Assembly (NCBI GenBank): GCA_020161135.1
Contig: JAIUOB010000003.1
Location: 1 to 64,000, forward strand
DNA length: 64,000 nt
Origin: Gemmatimonadota bacterium
GTDB taxonomy: Bacteria; Gemmatimonadota; Gemmatimonadetes; Gemmatimonadales; Gemmatimonadaceae
Reading direction: 5' to 3'
Below, piece by piece: positions 16,544 to 25,614 of this stretch (the stretch's first letter is position 1; each line of letters begins with the position of its first letter). The position numbers were made by a program, and so were the translations under genes. Under the pieces are notes generated by a model, which saw only the letters and a program-made list of their open reading frames with translations, did no database searches and was not told the origin of the DNA.

Positions 16544-18652
16544 ATGTCGACGCGTGCGATGTCGGCGACGTCGGTGACGCGCTATGCCGCGCTCTTTCGC
16601 GCGGAGTCGGTCGAACATCTCGCGGCCATCGACGCCGCGCTCCTCGCGCTCGAGCAGGCGGAGACCGCCGACGCGCACGCCGAGGGCCACGCCGGTGTGG
16701 TGCAGGAGCACACCGATACGCTATTCCGCGGCGTGCACACCATCAAGGGGATGGCGGGCGCGATGGGCTATGTGCGCGTCGAGGAGATCGCGCATGCGCT
16801 CGAGTCACGCGGAGAACTGCTGCGTCGTGGCGTACTCGCGCCGGACGCGGCAGCGCTGGCGCTGCTGTTCGACGGCGTGGACGCGCTGCGCGCCGCTGTG
16901 GAGGCGTGCAGCGCCGAAGGCGCGACCGACGCGGCGGCGCCGTCGGACGACGCGGCGCTGACGGCGCTGCTCGAGCGCCTGCGCGCGCCGGTGGGCGGGC
17001 CCACGATCGCACCACCGACGCGGACCGCCGGCGACACCGCGCCGCGCGAGCACTCGGCGGCGGGTCAGGCGCCCGTCGCCGCCCTGCGCGACGCGATGCC
17101 GACGCCGGCCACGGTGCACACCACCGACGACGAGCGACCGCTGCAGCAGGTGGACGTGCAACTCACCGCCGACTGCCCGCTCAAGGGCGTGCGCGCCATG
17201 ATCGTGCTCACGCGCCTGCGCGCGCTGGGGACGGTGCAGGGCACCACGCCCACGCTCGAACGGTGGCAGGACGCCGACTTCGACGGACGCCTGCGCGTGC
17301 TGCTGCGCACGACCGCCTCGGCCGACGACCTCGCGCAGGCGGTGTACGGTGCCGGTGAGGTGGCGCGCGCCGAGGTGAAGGCGCCGGCGCCGGCACCCGC
17401 CGCGGGCGCGTTCGGTGCGCGGGCGGCCGCGGGACTGGGCGTCGCCGGCGCACGCAGCGAACTGCGCGGCAGCGGACTTCGCAGCACCGGTGTGCGGGCG
17501 CCCACGCGCACGGTCCGCCTCGATGCGCAGCATCTCGACACGCTGCTCGAACTGACCGGCGAACTGGTGGTGACGCGCGACCGCCTGCTGCGCGCCGCCG
17601 ACAGCGCCCCCGCCGATCGCGAGCTGCGCCGCGCGGCGCGTGACACCGCGCGCCTCGTCACCGCGCTCCAGAGCGCCGTGCTCGAGGCGCGCCTCATGCC
17701 GGCCGCCGATGTGTTCGACCGCTTCCCGCGCCTCGTGCGCGACGTGGCGCGCGAACTGGGCAAGGAGGTCACGCTGGTGGTCGAGGGACGCGAGCTCGAG
17801 GTCGATCGCGCCCTGCTCGACGCCATCGGCGACCCCATCCTCCACCTGCTCCGCAACGCGCTCGATCATGGCGTCGAGTCGCGCGCGGCGCGCGAGGCGG
17901 CCGGGAAGCCGCCCGTGGCCACGCTCACGTTGCGCGCGGTGCGCGAGCGCGCGGCGCTGCGCATCGAGGTGCGCGATAATGGTCGCGGCATCGACCGTGC
18001 GGCGGTGCTCGCCCGCGCCCGCGCGCAGGGGCTCGCGGTGCCGCCCTCGCTCGACGACGACGCCGAGCTGCTGCGCCTGGTCGCGCACCCCGGGCTCACG
18101 ACCGCGGCGTCGGTCACCTCGCTCTCGGGGCGCGGCGTGGGGGTCGACGTCGTGCAGACGCGGGTGCGCGCGCTGGGCGGGCAGCTCGATCTGCAGTCCG
18201 TGGCGGGCGTCGGCACCACGTTCACGCTGCGGCTGCCCTCGACGGTGGCCATCACGCGGGCGCTGCTGGTGGAAGTCGGCGGGCGGCCGTTCGCGATTCC
18301 GGCCGTGCATGTGGAGGAGGTGCTGGCGTGGCACCCGACCCTGCGCGTGACGCGCCCCGAGGGGCCCGCCGTCACCATCCGCGACGAGGTCGTTCCGCTG
18401 GTGGCGCTCGGCGAACGATTCGGCCTGCCTCGATCGTCGGGAGCACAGGAGGACGAGGCGCACCTGGCCATCGTCGAGCAGGGAGGCCGCCGCGCCGCGC
18501 TGCTGGTCGATGCGCTCGTGGCGCAGCAGGACATCGTGGTGAAGCCGCTCGACCTGGTGCGCGGCAGCGCGCCGTGGTTTGCCGGTGCCACGGTGCTCGG
18601 CGATGGCCGCGCCGCGCTGATCGTCGATGTCGGCGCCTGCACGGCCCCGTAA
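16544..18652 (+). CDS. cheA: Chemotaxis histidine kinase CheA
   Basis: CheA phosphorylates itself in response to receptors and passes phosphate to CheY and CheB. Domain order over 702 residues: Hpt/P1 with His65 in GVHTIKGMAGAMG; an Ala/Pro-rich linker; a P2-like CheY-binding domain (about 200-275); the P3 dimerisation helices (LLELTGELVVTRDRLL); the HATPase with N-box HLLRNALDHGVES, DNGRGID and GRGVGVDVV; and a C-terminal CheW-like P5 domain. All motifs needed for activity are visible. The ATG at 16544 was chosen because the Hpt domain begins soon after it; the longer open frame overlaps cheY. cheC follows after 66 bases. Confidence 0.94.
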   Translation: MSTRAMSATSVTRYAALFRAESVEHLAAIDAALLALEQAETADAHAEGHAGVVQEHTDTLFRGVHTIKGMAGAMGYVRVEEIAHALESRGELLRRGVLAPDAAALALLFDGVDALRAAVEACSAEGATDAAAPSDDAALTALLERLRAPVGGPTIAPPTRTAGDTAPREHSAAGQAPVAALRDAMPTPATVHTTDDERPLQQVDVQLTADCPLKGVRAMIVLTRLRALGTVQGTTPTLERWQDADFDGRLRVLLRTTASADDLAQAVYGAGEVARAEVKAPAPAPAAGAFGARAAAGLGVAGARSELRGSGLRSTGVRAPTRTVRLDAQHLDTLLELTGELVVTRDRLLRAADSAPADRELRRAARDTARLVTALQSAVLEARLMPAADVFDRFPRLVRDVARELGKEVTLVVEGRELEVDRALLDAIGDPILHLLRNALDHGVESRAAREAAGKPPVATLTLRAVRERAALRIEVRDNGRGIDRAAVLARARAQGLAVPPSLDDDAELLRLVAHPGLTTAASVTSLSGRGVGVDVVQTRVRALGGQLDLQSVAGVGTTFTLRLPSTVAITRALLVEVGGRPFAIPAVHVEEVLAWHPTLRVTRPEGPAVTIRDEVVPLVALGERFGLPRSSGAQEDEAHLAIVEQGGRRAALLVDALVAQQDIVVKPLDLVRGSAPWFAGATVLGDGRAALIVDVGACTAP

Positions 18653-18718
18653 CTCCGCCCGATTCCGTCGTATCGCTCCCGCTGTCTCGCTCCCGGCCCT
18701 CTGCTTCCGTCCCAGCCC

Positions 18719-19339
18719 ATGCCCGCGATCCACTCGCTCAAGACGATCCAGCTCGACGCGCTCCGCGAGACCGCGAACATCGGTGCGGGGCACGCCGCCA
18801 CGGCGCTGTCGCAGATGACGGGCAGCACCATCATGATCAAGGTGCCGGCCATCGGCATCGTCGGGTTGCACGAGCTGCCCACGCAGTTCGAGCCGCACGA
18901 AGAGCCGGTCGCGGCCGTCTTCATGCACATGCTGGGCGACCTCACGGGCCGCACGCTGCTCGTCTTTCCCAAGCCCACAGTGCTGCGACTGGCGGAGCTC
19001 ATGCTGCGGCGCCCGGTGGGTTCGTCGGTGGCCTTCAGCGAACTCGAGACGTCGGCCATCAAGGAAGCGGGCAACATCCTGAGCGGCGCGTACATGAACG
19101 CCCTCAGCGACTTCCTGGGCATGCTGCTGCTGCCGTCGCCGCCCACGATGGTGGTGGACATGTCGCAGGCGGTGCTGGCCAGCGCGTTCGGTGAGCCGCA
19201 TGTCGAGTCCGACACCATCCTGTGTGTCGAGAGCGAGTTCGTGCTCACCGACCTCGATCAGTCGCTGCGTGGCTTCTTCCTGCTGCTCCCCGATTCGGCA
19301 TCGCTGCAGGTGATGCTGCAGGCGCTGCGCCTGGCCTGA
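18719..19339 (+). CDS. cheC: CheC-type CheY-P phosphatase
   Basis: CheC dephosphorylates CheY-P, the role taken by CheZ in enterobacteria. Both halves of the internal duplication carry the ExxN signature: ETANIGAG at about residues 16-23 and EAGNILSGAYMNAL near residues 116-129. With both sites intact, phosphatase activity is likely. The 206 residues match the family. CheC usually partners CheD, but no cheD is seen in the window. It lies between cheA and a large TPR gene in the same operon. Confidence 0.9.
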   Translation: MPAIHSLKTIQLDALRETANIGAGHAATALSQMTGSTIMIKVPAIGIVGLHELPTQFEPHEEPVAAVFMHMLGDLTGRTLLVFPKPTVLRLAELMLRRPVGSSVAFSELETSAIKEAGNILSGAYMNALSDFLGMLLLPSPPTMVVDMSQAVLASAFGEPHVESDTILCVESEFVLTDLDQSLRGFFLLLPDSASLQVMLQALRLA

Positions 19340-19351
19340 GTCGGGGCCCGC

Positions 19352-22006
19352 ATGACCACGCCGGCCGCCGGTCCTGACACCGAGCTGCTGCGCGCGATGG
19401 TCCACCGCGTGGACCCGCGCGATCCCGGGGCGTTCAACAACCTCGGGGTGCTCTACCACACCCGTGGCCTGTACGCGGAGGCGGTGGACGCCTTCCTGCG
19501 GGCGCTCGACATCGATCCGCGGCTGCGCTCGGCCGCGCGCAATCTCGAGATCGCGGCCACGCAGCCCGGCGCGTGCGATCCGCGGCTCGCACAGCTCGCG
19601 TCACGGCTGGCCGCCGACAGTGACGACCGCGTCGCGCGCCGCGAGCAGGCGCGCCTGCTGCGCCTCGTCGCCCGCATGGACGACGCCCGGCAGGCGCTCG
19701 ACCGACTCATCGCCGAAGACCCGGACGATGCGGCGGCGCTGCTCGAGCGCGCGCTGGTGGAGCAGCGCGTGGGCGACCTGCGTCGCGCACAGCGGTGGCT
19801 CGAACGGGCGGTGAACGCGGGCGCCGGGGCCGAGGCGCAACTGCTGCTCGCGGAAGTGCTCTATCAGCGTGGCGCCAACGAGCAGGCCCTCGAGCTGGTC
19901 GACAAGCTGCTCGTGCAGGACGCGACGATTGCCGGCGCGCATCGCCTGCGGGGGTTCGTGCTGGGCGACATGGGACGTCACGTCGAGGCCCTCACGAGCG
20001 CACGCGAGGCGGCCCGCCTCGACCCGGCGCTCGAGACCGTATCCGGCGACCTGTTGCTGCACGCGACCGCGGCAGACTCGGCGCCGCTGCTGTCGATCGA
20101 CCCCGAGGGCACACTCGCGCTCTACGGCCTCGGGCTCGCGTTCCGCCAGCGCGGCTACTTCCGCGAGGCGCGTCGTGAGCTCGAGCGCGCGCGCGCCGCC
20201 GGCGAGGATGCGCGACTGGTCGAGCACGCGTTGGCCGAACTGGACCTCGTGACCGGCGACGCGGCGTCGGCCCGCGCGCGCTACGAGGCGCTGCTGTCGG
20301 CCGGCGGCTCGGCGCGGCTGTGGACCGAGCACGGGGTGGCCTGTCATCAGGCGGGCGATGTGGCGGCCGCCGCGCACAGCTATCGGCGCGCGCTGCACCT
20401 CGATCCGCGCCATGTGCTGGCCTCGAACAACCTCGGCGTCGCGCTGGCCGATGCGGGGGACGCCCAGGCAGCCACCGAGGCGTTCGAGCGCGCCGCGTCA
20501 CTCGATGCGGCGTACACCCTGCCGCGCCTCAACCTGGCGCGCCTCGAGTCGATGCGGGGCGACCACGGCGCGGCGCTGGCCCGGTTGCGCGAGCTCGTCG
20601 CATTCCGCCCGGCCGAGGCCGATGCATGGCACGCGATGGGCACCGTGCTCGCACAACGCGAGCGGTGGGCCGAGGCGCGTGATGCCTTCGTCGCGGCCAT
20701 CGAGCATCGCCCGGCACACGCCGAGGCGCGATACGCCCTGGGGCAGGTGCTCGCGCAACTCGGCGATGACGACGGCGCTGTGCGCGAGACGGAGCAGGCG
20801 CTCGGCCTGGCCGCGTTGCGTGTCGAGGGACGGCTGCGCGTGGGCATCGCGTTGCAGGAGGAGTGCCCCGATGCCGTGGGCACGCTCGACCTGCTGCGTG
20901 TCGTGGGCGGCACGCCGCTCGCGGGGGTGACGGTGTCCGCGGCGACGCTCGACACGCTGCTGCCGGAGAGCGATGCGGCGTTGCCGTCGCATGCCGATGC
21001 GACGGCGCCGGAACCCGACGCCGCGACGCGCGCGCGCGCGCTGGTGGAGACCGCCACGGCCTTCGCGCAGCGCGGCCTGCACGGCGAGGCGGTCGATCGC
21101 TTCCGCGACGCCCGACTGCTGCTCGAATCGGCAGGCACCGTCGACGTGGCGCATCGCGGGCTGTGGCGGCGGGCGGCCCTGGGTGAGGCGCGCGCACATT
21201 GCCTCATGGGACGCGCGCACGCCGCGCAGGCGGTGGCGCGGCAGCTCTGCATCGACGAGCCGCGCGATGCCGAAGCCGGCGTGCTGCTGGCCGCCGCGCT
21301 GCATGCGGCGGAGGAGCAGCCGGCAACGGTGCAGCGGACGTTGCGCGACGCGATCGCGCGGGGCGTGCAGAGCGCCGCGCTCTGGCACTTTGCCGGCGAC
21401 CTCGCGCACGCGATGGGCGACGACACGCTCGCCCTGGACTGCTGGCGGCAGGCCGTCGCGGCCGACCCGGCGCGTCCGAGTCCGCGCGTGGCCATCGCGC
21501 GGCTCCTGCGCCGGCAGGGGCGACTCGACGTCGCACACGCAGAACTCGCGGCGGCGCTCGAGGTCGCGCCGATGTGGCGTGATGCACTGCTCGAGTGCGC
21601 GCGTCTGCAGCAGCAGGCAGGCGATCTGATCGCTGCGCGGCGTGCCCTGGCAGGCTACGCCGCCGGCGCGCCCACCGACCTCGAGGCACTGGCGCTGCTG
21701 GCTGACGTTCTCGCCGCCGAACAGCGCGACGAGGATGCGCGGGTGGTGGTCGATCGCGTGCTGCGGCACGACCCTGCGCACGCCGCGGCGCGCTTCTTCG
21801 ACGGCGTGCTGCTCGCGCGGCGTGGCCACCGGCGGCTCGCGGTGCAGCGGTGGGGGCAGTTGCTGGCGGTGCCGCGTGACGAGGCATGGGCGGCGCGCGC
21901 GCGCGCGGCGCTCGATGAGGTCGACACGGTGGCCGCGTTCCGCGACGAACGGGAGTCGCGCGTGCCGGGTGATGGTGTCACGGCGCTCGTGGCACAGGTG
22001 GCCTGA
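19352..22006 (+). CDS. Large tetratricopeptide-repeat protein
   Basis: The 884-residue protein is built mostly of TPR-like helical pairs, recognised by recurring A..LGV.Y...G....A...F..AL..DP units (for example residues 29-62 and around 350-400). There is no signal peptide or transmembrane helix, so it is probably a cytoplasmic scaffold. It starts 12 bases after cheC, and the PATAN gene follows its stop after two bases, placing it firmly in the chemosensory operon. The name of the family beyond TPR is not recognisable. A protein-protein interaction role connecting the kinase module with the downstream GTPase and ATPase is inference from position. Confidence 0.8.
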   Translation: MTTPAAGPDTELLRAMVHRVDPRDPGAFNNLGVLYHTRGLYAEAVDAFLRALDIDPRLRSAARNLEIAATQPGACDPRLAQLASRLAADSDDRVARREQARLLRLVARMDDARQALDRLIAEDPDDAAALLERALVEQRVGDLRRAQRWLERAVNAGAGAEAQLLLAEVLYQRGANEQALELVDKLLVQDATIAGAHRLRGFVLGDMGRHVEALTSAREAARLDPALETVSGDLLLHATAADSAPLLSIDPEGTLALYGLGLAFRQRGYFREARRELERARAAGEDARLVEHALAELDLVTGDAASARARYEALLSAGGSARLWTEHGVACHQAGDVAAAAHSYRRALHLDPRHVLASNNLGVALADAGDAQAATEAFERAASLDAAYTLPRLNLARLESMRGDHGAALARLRELVAFRPAEADAWHAMGTVLAQRERWAEARDAFVAAIEHRPAHAEARYALGQVLAQLGDDDGAVRETEQALGLAALRVEGRLRVGIALQEECPDAVGTLDLLRVVGGTPLAGVTVSAATLDTLLPESDAALPSHADATAPEPDAATRARALVETATAFAQRGLHGEAVDRFRDARLLLESAGTVDVAHRGLWRRAALGEARAHCLMGRAHAAQAVARQLCIDEPRDAEAGVLLAAALHAAEEQPATVQRTLRDAIARGVQSAALWHFAGDLAHAMGDDTLALDCWRQAVAADPARPSPRVAIARLLRRQGRLDVAHAELAAALEVAPMWRDALLECARLQQQAGDLIAARRALAGYAAGAPTDLEALALLADVLAAEQRDEDARVVVDRVLRHDPAHAAARFFDGVLLARRGHRRLAVQRWGQLLAVPRDEAWAARARAALDEVDTVAAFRDERESRVPGDGVTALVAQVA

Positions 22007-22008
22007 AC

Positions 22009-23133
22009 ATGGCGACCTTCGAGGGACGTATCCGCGACCTGTCGCTCACCGACGTGGTGCAGCTGCTGGCGCGGGGCGGCAAGTCGGGGTGGCTGCACTG
22101 CGAGGCGCCGCTGCTCGATCGGTGCGCCGCGATGCGCTTTGTGAGCGGCGGGCTGGCGTGGGCGAGCGCGGGCCGCATCGGCACCGCGGAGCGCGAGGCG
22201 GCAGCGGAAGCGGCAGCGGGAGCGGCAGACGCGGGCGCGTCGTGGTCGGCGGAGTCCGACGAGGCCGTGCTCGAAGCGCTGTGCTGGCGTGACGGCGTCT
22301 TCCGCTTCACCCCCGACGAGGGTGGCGCGGCAGCAGAAGCGGGCAGCGGCGCATCGTCCGTGACCCGCGCCGTCGATCCGCTCCTCATGGAGGCCGCCCA
22401 GCGCGCCGCCACCTGGAGCCGGCTCGAACCGCATGTCTCGCACGCGCGGGTGGTCCCGGCGTTTCGCGATCTCGAGCCGGGACAGTTGCCCCCCCTGCGC
22501 CTCTCGCCGGTGCAGTGGGACGTGCTGGCGCATGTCGACGGCAGCCGGGATCTGGTGGCACTGGCCGAGGCCATGCAGCGCGACCTCGTCGAGGTGGCCG
22601 AGGAAGTGCACGGCCTCATCGTCAGTGGGCTGCTGGCGGTGCGCGAGGCGCCCGTCGCGCCGCGACGCAATCCGACGCCCCCGGTCGTGGGCGCGGTGGC
22701 TGAACCCACCGCCGACACGCGCGACCTGTGGATCCCCGACCCGTTCATGGCCGCGGCGACCGGGATGCCCGGCGGCGCGCACACCGACGCGATCTTCGAC
22801 CCCATCGAAGTGGGCGTGCTCACGCCGGACGGACTGCCGCGGATGGCCACGCCGCGTGCCACGCCGGCGGTTGCGTTGTCTGGTTCCGGGCCGTCCTTCC
22901 CGGGGGAGGCGCGCGCACCGTACGACCTCGACGACGCCCCGTCGTTGGTGGCTCGTGCGACGGCGCTCGCCTCGAGTGGTCAGCTCGCCGAGGCGGTGGC
23001 GTGGTGGCAGGCGGCGCTGCGGCATCCGATGGCCGACGCCGAGGAGGCGCAGGTGCGGGAGGCGATCGCGCTGGCTTCGCGTCTGCACGTGCTGCTGCAT
23101 GGGCAGCGCCACCCCGAGCGCGATCGATGGTGA
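22009..23133 (+). CDS. PATAN (DUF4388) domain protein
   Basis: The N-terminus FEGRIRDLSLTDVVQLLARGGKSGWLHCE is a DUF4388/PATAN start; these domains occur in regulators of pilus motility and development, such as cyanobacterial PatA-type proteins. The hydrophobic pattern is maintained to about residue 125. A repeat-coded Ala/Glu-rich insertion (about 60-80) interrupts it. A winged-helix-like segment follows (LSPVQWDVLAHVDGSRDLVALAEAM, about 165-215), and the C-terminus carries TPR-like helices (ATALASSGQLAEAVAWWQAAL). It lies two bases after the TPR gene and 43 bases before the MglA-like gene. Its partner is unknown; a bridging role is inferred. Confidence 0.8.
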   Translation: MATFEGRIRDLSLTDVVQLLARGGKSGWLHCEAPLLDRCAAMRFVSGGLAWASAGRIGTAEREAAAEAAAGAADAGASWSAESDEAVLEALCWRDGVFRFTPDEGGAAAEAGSGASSVTRAVDPLLMEAAQRAATWSRLEPHVSHARVVPAFRDLEPGQLPPLRLSPVQWDVLAHVDGSRDLVALAEAMQRDLVEVAEEVHGLIVSGLLAVREAPVAPRRNPTPPVVGAVAEPTADTRDLWIPDPFMAAATGMPGGAHTDAIFDPIEVGVLTPDGLPRMATPRATPAVALSGSGPSFPGEARAPYDLDDAPSLVARATALASSGQLAEAVAWWQAALRHPMADAEEAQVREAIALASRLHVLLHGQRHPERDRW

Positions 23134-23176
23134 CCGCGCAGCCCGCGAGCGCAGCAGGCGACGAGAGGAGCGGGGC

Positions 23177-23839
23177 ATGCCGATAGTCGATCACGCCACG
23201 CGGCTGATCACCTGCAAACTGGTCTACTACGGTCCGGGGCGATCGGGGAAGACGACCAACCTCACCTATCTCCACGGCGCACTGCCGGGCGGGCAGGTGG
23301 GCTCGCTCACGTCCCTCGCCACGCGCAACGACCGCACGCTCTTCTTCGACTACCTCCCCGTCGACCTGGGCACGGTGGGCAACTACCGCGTGCGCTTCCA
23401 GCTCTACACGGTGCCCGGCCAGCCCTACTACGCCGCCATTCGGCAGCTCGTGCTGCAGGGCGCCGACGGCGTCGCGTTCGTGGCCGACAGCCAGCGTCAC
23501 CGCTGGGACGACAACATCGAGAGCCTGCAGGACCTGCACGTGAACCTCGCGGCGCACGGCGTCGACACGCGCACGCTGCCCCTGGTCATGCAGTACAACA
23601 AGCAGGACCTGCCGTCGGCGCTCGTGGTTCCCGTCGACGAGCTCTCGGCCGCGCTCAACTTCCGCGCGGTGCCTGAATTCTCCGCCGATGCCCTGCAAGG
23701 CACCGGTGTGTTCTCGACGCTGCGGGCGCTCGGTCGCGCCGTGCTGCACGGGCTGGGCGCGGCCTCGACGGCGGCGCAGGCCGCCGCGTCGACCGACCGC
23801 GCGGCGCACACCGCCGTCGCCACCGAGGTGGCCGCGTGA
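23177..23839 (+). CDS. MglA-like Ras-family small GTPase
   Basis: MglA is the bacterial small GTPase that sets cell polarity and drives type IV pilus or gliding motility in Myxococcus and Thermus. Motifs: G1 GPGRSGKTT (residues 19-27), the MglA-specific G3 form TVPGQ (78-82) in place of DTAGQ, FVADSQ (101-106) and G4 NKQD (141-144). The block DLHVNLAAHGVDTRTLPLVM is also MglA-like. The ATG at 23177 follows GGAG and gives 220 residues, including an Ala/Thr-rich tail. No mglB (its GAP) is present. The stop overlaps the next gene by four bases, so the GTPase and the tandem DnaA-like ATPase are made together. Confidence 0.88.
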   Translation: MPIVDHATRLITCKLVYYGPGRSGKTTNLTYLHGALPGGQVGSLTSLATRNDRTLFFDYLPVDLGTVGNYRVRFQLYTVPGQPYYAAIRQLVLQGADGVAFVADSQRHRWDDNIESLQDLHVNLAAHGVDTRTLPLVMQYNKQDLPSALVVPVDELSAALNFRAVPEFSADALQGTGVFSTLRALGRAVLHGLGAASTAAQAAASTDRAAHTAVATEVAA

Positions 23840-25614
23840 TCGCGCCGGTGCCGTTCCTTCGCTTCGAGACGTTCATCGTGGGCGCGTCCAACCGCCTCGC
23901 GGCGTCGGCGGCGCGCGCGGTGGCCGAGGCGCCGGGACAGGCCTACAACCCGCTGGTGGTGTACGGCAACTCGGGGCGCGGCAAGACACATCTCGTGGCC
24001 GCCATCGCGCACCGCGCGCGCGAGAAGCAGCCGACGCTGCGCACGCTGCTCACGTCGGGTGAGGAGATGGCGACGCATCTCCACCGCGCGATCGCCGAGG
24101 GGCAGGCGGACACGTTCCGCGCGCACTACGCAGACGTCGACCTGCTTGTCGTCGACGATGTGCAGTTCCTCACCGGCCAGCCGGAGACGCAGAGCGAGCT
24201 GCTGCGCCTGCTCAATGTGCTGCTGCAGCAGGGTCGCCAGCTGGTGCTCACCAGCGACCGGCAGCCGGCGGACATCCCCGATGTGGACGAGCGGCTGTTG
24301 TCTCGTCTGTCGGGTGGGCTCGTGGTGGATGTGGGAGCGCCCGACTTCGAGATGCGCCTCGCGATCCTGCGCAACGCGGCCGACGGACGCGCTGCGCACT
24401 TCGCCCACGGCGTGCTGGAGGAAGTCGCGCGCGTGCCGTTCGCGAACGTGCGCGAGCTCAAGGGCGCGCTCAACAAGCTCACCGCGTACCAGCAGCTCGA
24501 AGAGCGCCCGGTGGCCGCCGCCGACGTGCGCGCGGTGCTGGGTGAGCATGCGACCCACGCGGCCGCCGACCACGCGGGGGGCGATCATGCCCCGGTCTCG
24601 CTCGCCACCGCACGCGCCGAGCGCGTCGCCGCGGTCATTCCCGCCGACACGGACTACGAAGGCTTCCTCGCCGACATCTTGCAGGAGGTCGAGCAGCGCG
24701 TCGAGCCGTGGCGGGTGAAGCTCGGTGAGGCCATGACGCGCTGGCGGCAGCACGGCTATGCCGTGCGCGTGCTCGAGCGCGCCATTGCGCTGCCGCAGGC
24801 CCCCGACGTGGACGGCCTGCTCGATGCGTTCGGCGCGGCGGTCGAGCACCTGCGGGCCCTCGAGGTGCAGGCGGTGAGCTGCGATGCGTCGCTGCGCGGG
24901 CATGCGGTGTTCCGCGATCCCGAAGCGATTGCCGAGGCGCGCACGCTGGTGCAGCGCGCGGTGGCGGCGGCGCGCCCGCTGCCCGCGCCCGACCCGCGCC
25001 TCACGCGCGAGACGCTCGACGTGAGTCCGGCCAACCAGCTCGCGCTCCGCGCGGTGGACACGCTGCTCGACGAACCGGGGCTGCGCTACAATCCGCTGCT
25101 GCTCGTCGGACCCATGGGGAGCGGCAAGACGCACCTCACGCACGCCATCGGCAACGCGCTGCGCGCTCGTCACCCGGAGTGGCTCATCGCGTGCCTGTCG
25201 GCGCAGACGTTCGTGGAAGAGCTGGTCGCCGCCATGCAGGACGACACGGTCGATCGCTGGCGGCTGCGCTATCGCGGCGTCGATGTGTTCATCCTCGACG
25301 ACATCCAGGATCTCGCCGGCAAGGAGCGCACGCAGGACGAGCTCTTCCACCTCTTCAACCACCTGCTCACGCGGGGGGCGCAGGTGGTGCTCTCGGGCGA
25401 CCGGCAGCCGCGCGACCTGCTCGGCCTCGCCGACCGGCTGCGCTCGCGCTTCGAGGGCGGTCTCGTGGTGGCGCTCCAGCCGCGTGAACGGCCGCGTCTC
25501 GAGACGCTCGCCGCACGCGCCCCGGGCGAAGTGGATCGGTTCTTCGAGGATGGCGAGAAGACGATCTGGACGTGGCCGGACGTCGGCGGTCGCCTCATCG
25601 AGGAGTACCGCTGA
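23836..25614 (+). CDS. Tandem DnaA-type AAA+ ATPase without DNA-binding domain
   Basis: The 592 residues hold two DnaA-like AAA+ modules. Module 1 (about 1-225): Walker A GNSGRGKT (44-51), Walker B LLVVDDVQFL (D107, D108), sensor I TSDRQP, an arginine-finger box ERLLSRLSGGL, and a DnaA-type lid NVRELKGALNKLTAY. A helical linker follows (about 265-385, from EGFLADILQEVEQRVEPWR). Module 2 (about 400-580): Walker A GPMGSGKT (425-432), Walker B VFILDDIQDL, sensor I SGDRQP and box RLRSRFEGGL. The second lid and the helix-turn-helix domain IV that binds DnaA boxes are absent, so it cannot be the replication initiator. The gene overlaps the mglA-like gene by four bases and the next PATAN gene by one. 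A regulatory or assembly ATPase is inferred; no function is known to me. Confidence 0.85.
   Translation: MIAPVPFLRFETFIVGASNRLAASAARAVAEAPGQAYNPLVVYGNSGRGKTHLVAAIAHRAREKQPTLRTLLTSGEEMATHLHRAIAEGQADTFRAHYADVDLLVVDDVQFLTGQPETQSELLRLLNVLLQQGRQLVLTSDRQPADIPDVDERLLSRLSGGLVVDVGAPDFEMRLAILRNAADGRAAHFAHGVLEEVARVPFANVRELKGALNKLTAYQQLEERPVAAADVRAVLGEHATHAAADHAGGDHAPVSLATARAERVAAVIPADTDYEGFLADILQEVEQRVEPWRVKLGEAMTRWRQHGYAVRVLERAIALPQAPDVDGLLDAFGAAVEHLRALEVQAVSCDASLRGHAVFRDPEAIAEARTLVQRAVAAARPLPAPDPRLTRETLDVSPANQLALRAVDTLLDEPGLRYNPLLLVGPMGSGKTHLTHAIGNALRARHPEWLIACLSAQTFVEELVAAMQDDTVDRWRLRYRGVDVFILDDIQDLAGKERTQDELFHLFNHLLTRGAQVVLSGDRQPRDLLGLADRLRSRFEGGLVVALQPRERPRLETLAARAPGEVDRFFEDGEKTIWTWPDVGGRLIEEYR

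Noticed and set aside
23836..25614. True replication initiator DnaA
   Set aside because: No domain IV helix-turn-helix, two fused AAA+ modules, no dnaN or oriC-like DnaA boxes nearby, and an operon with chemotaxis genes.
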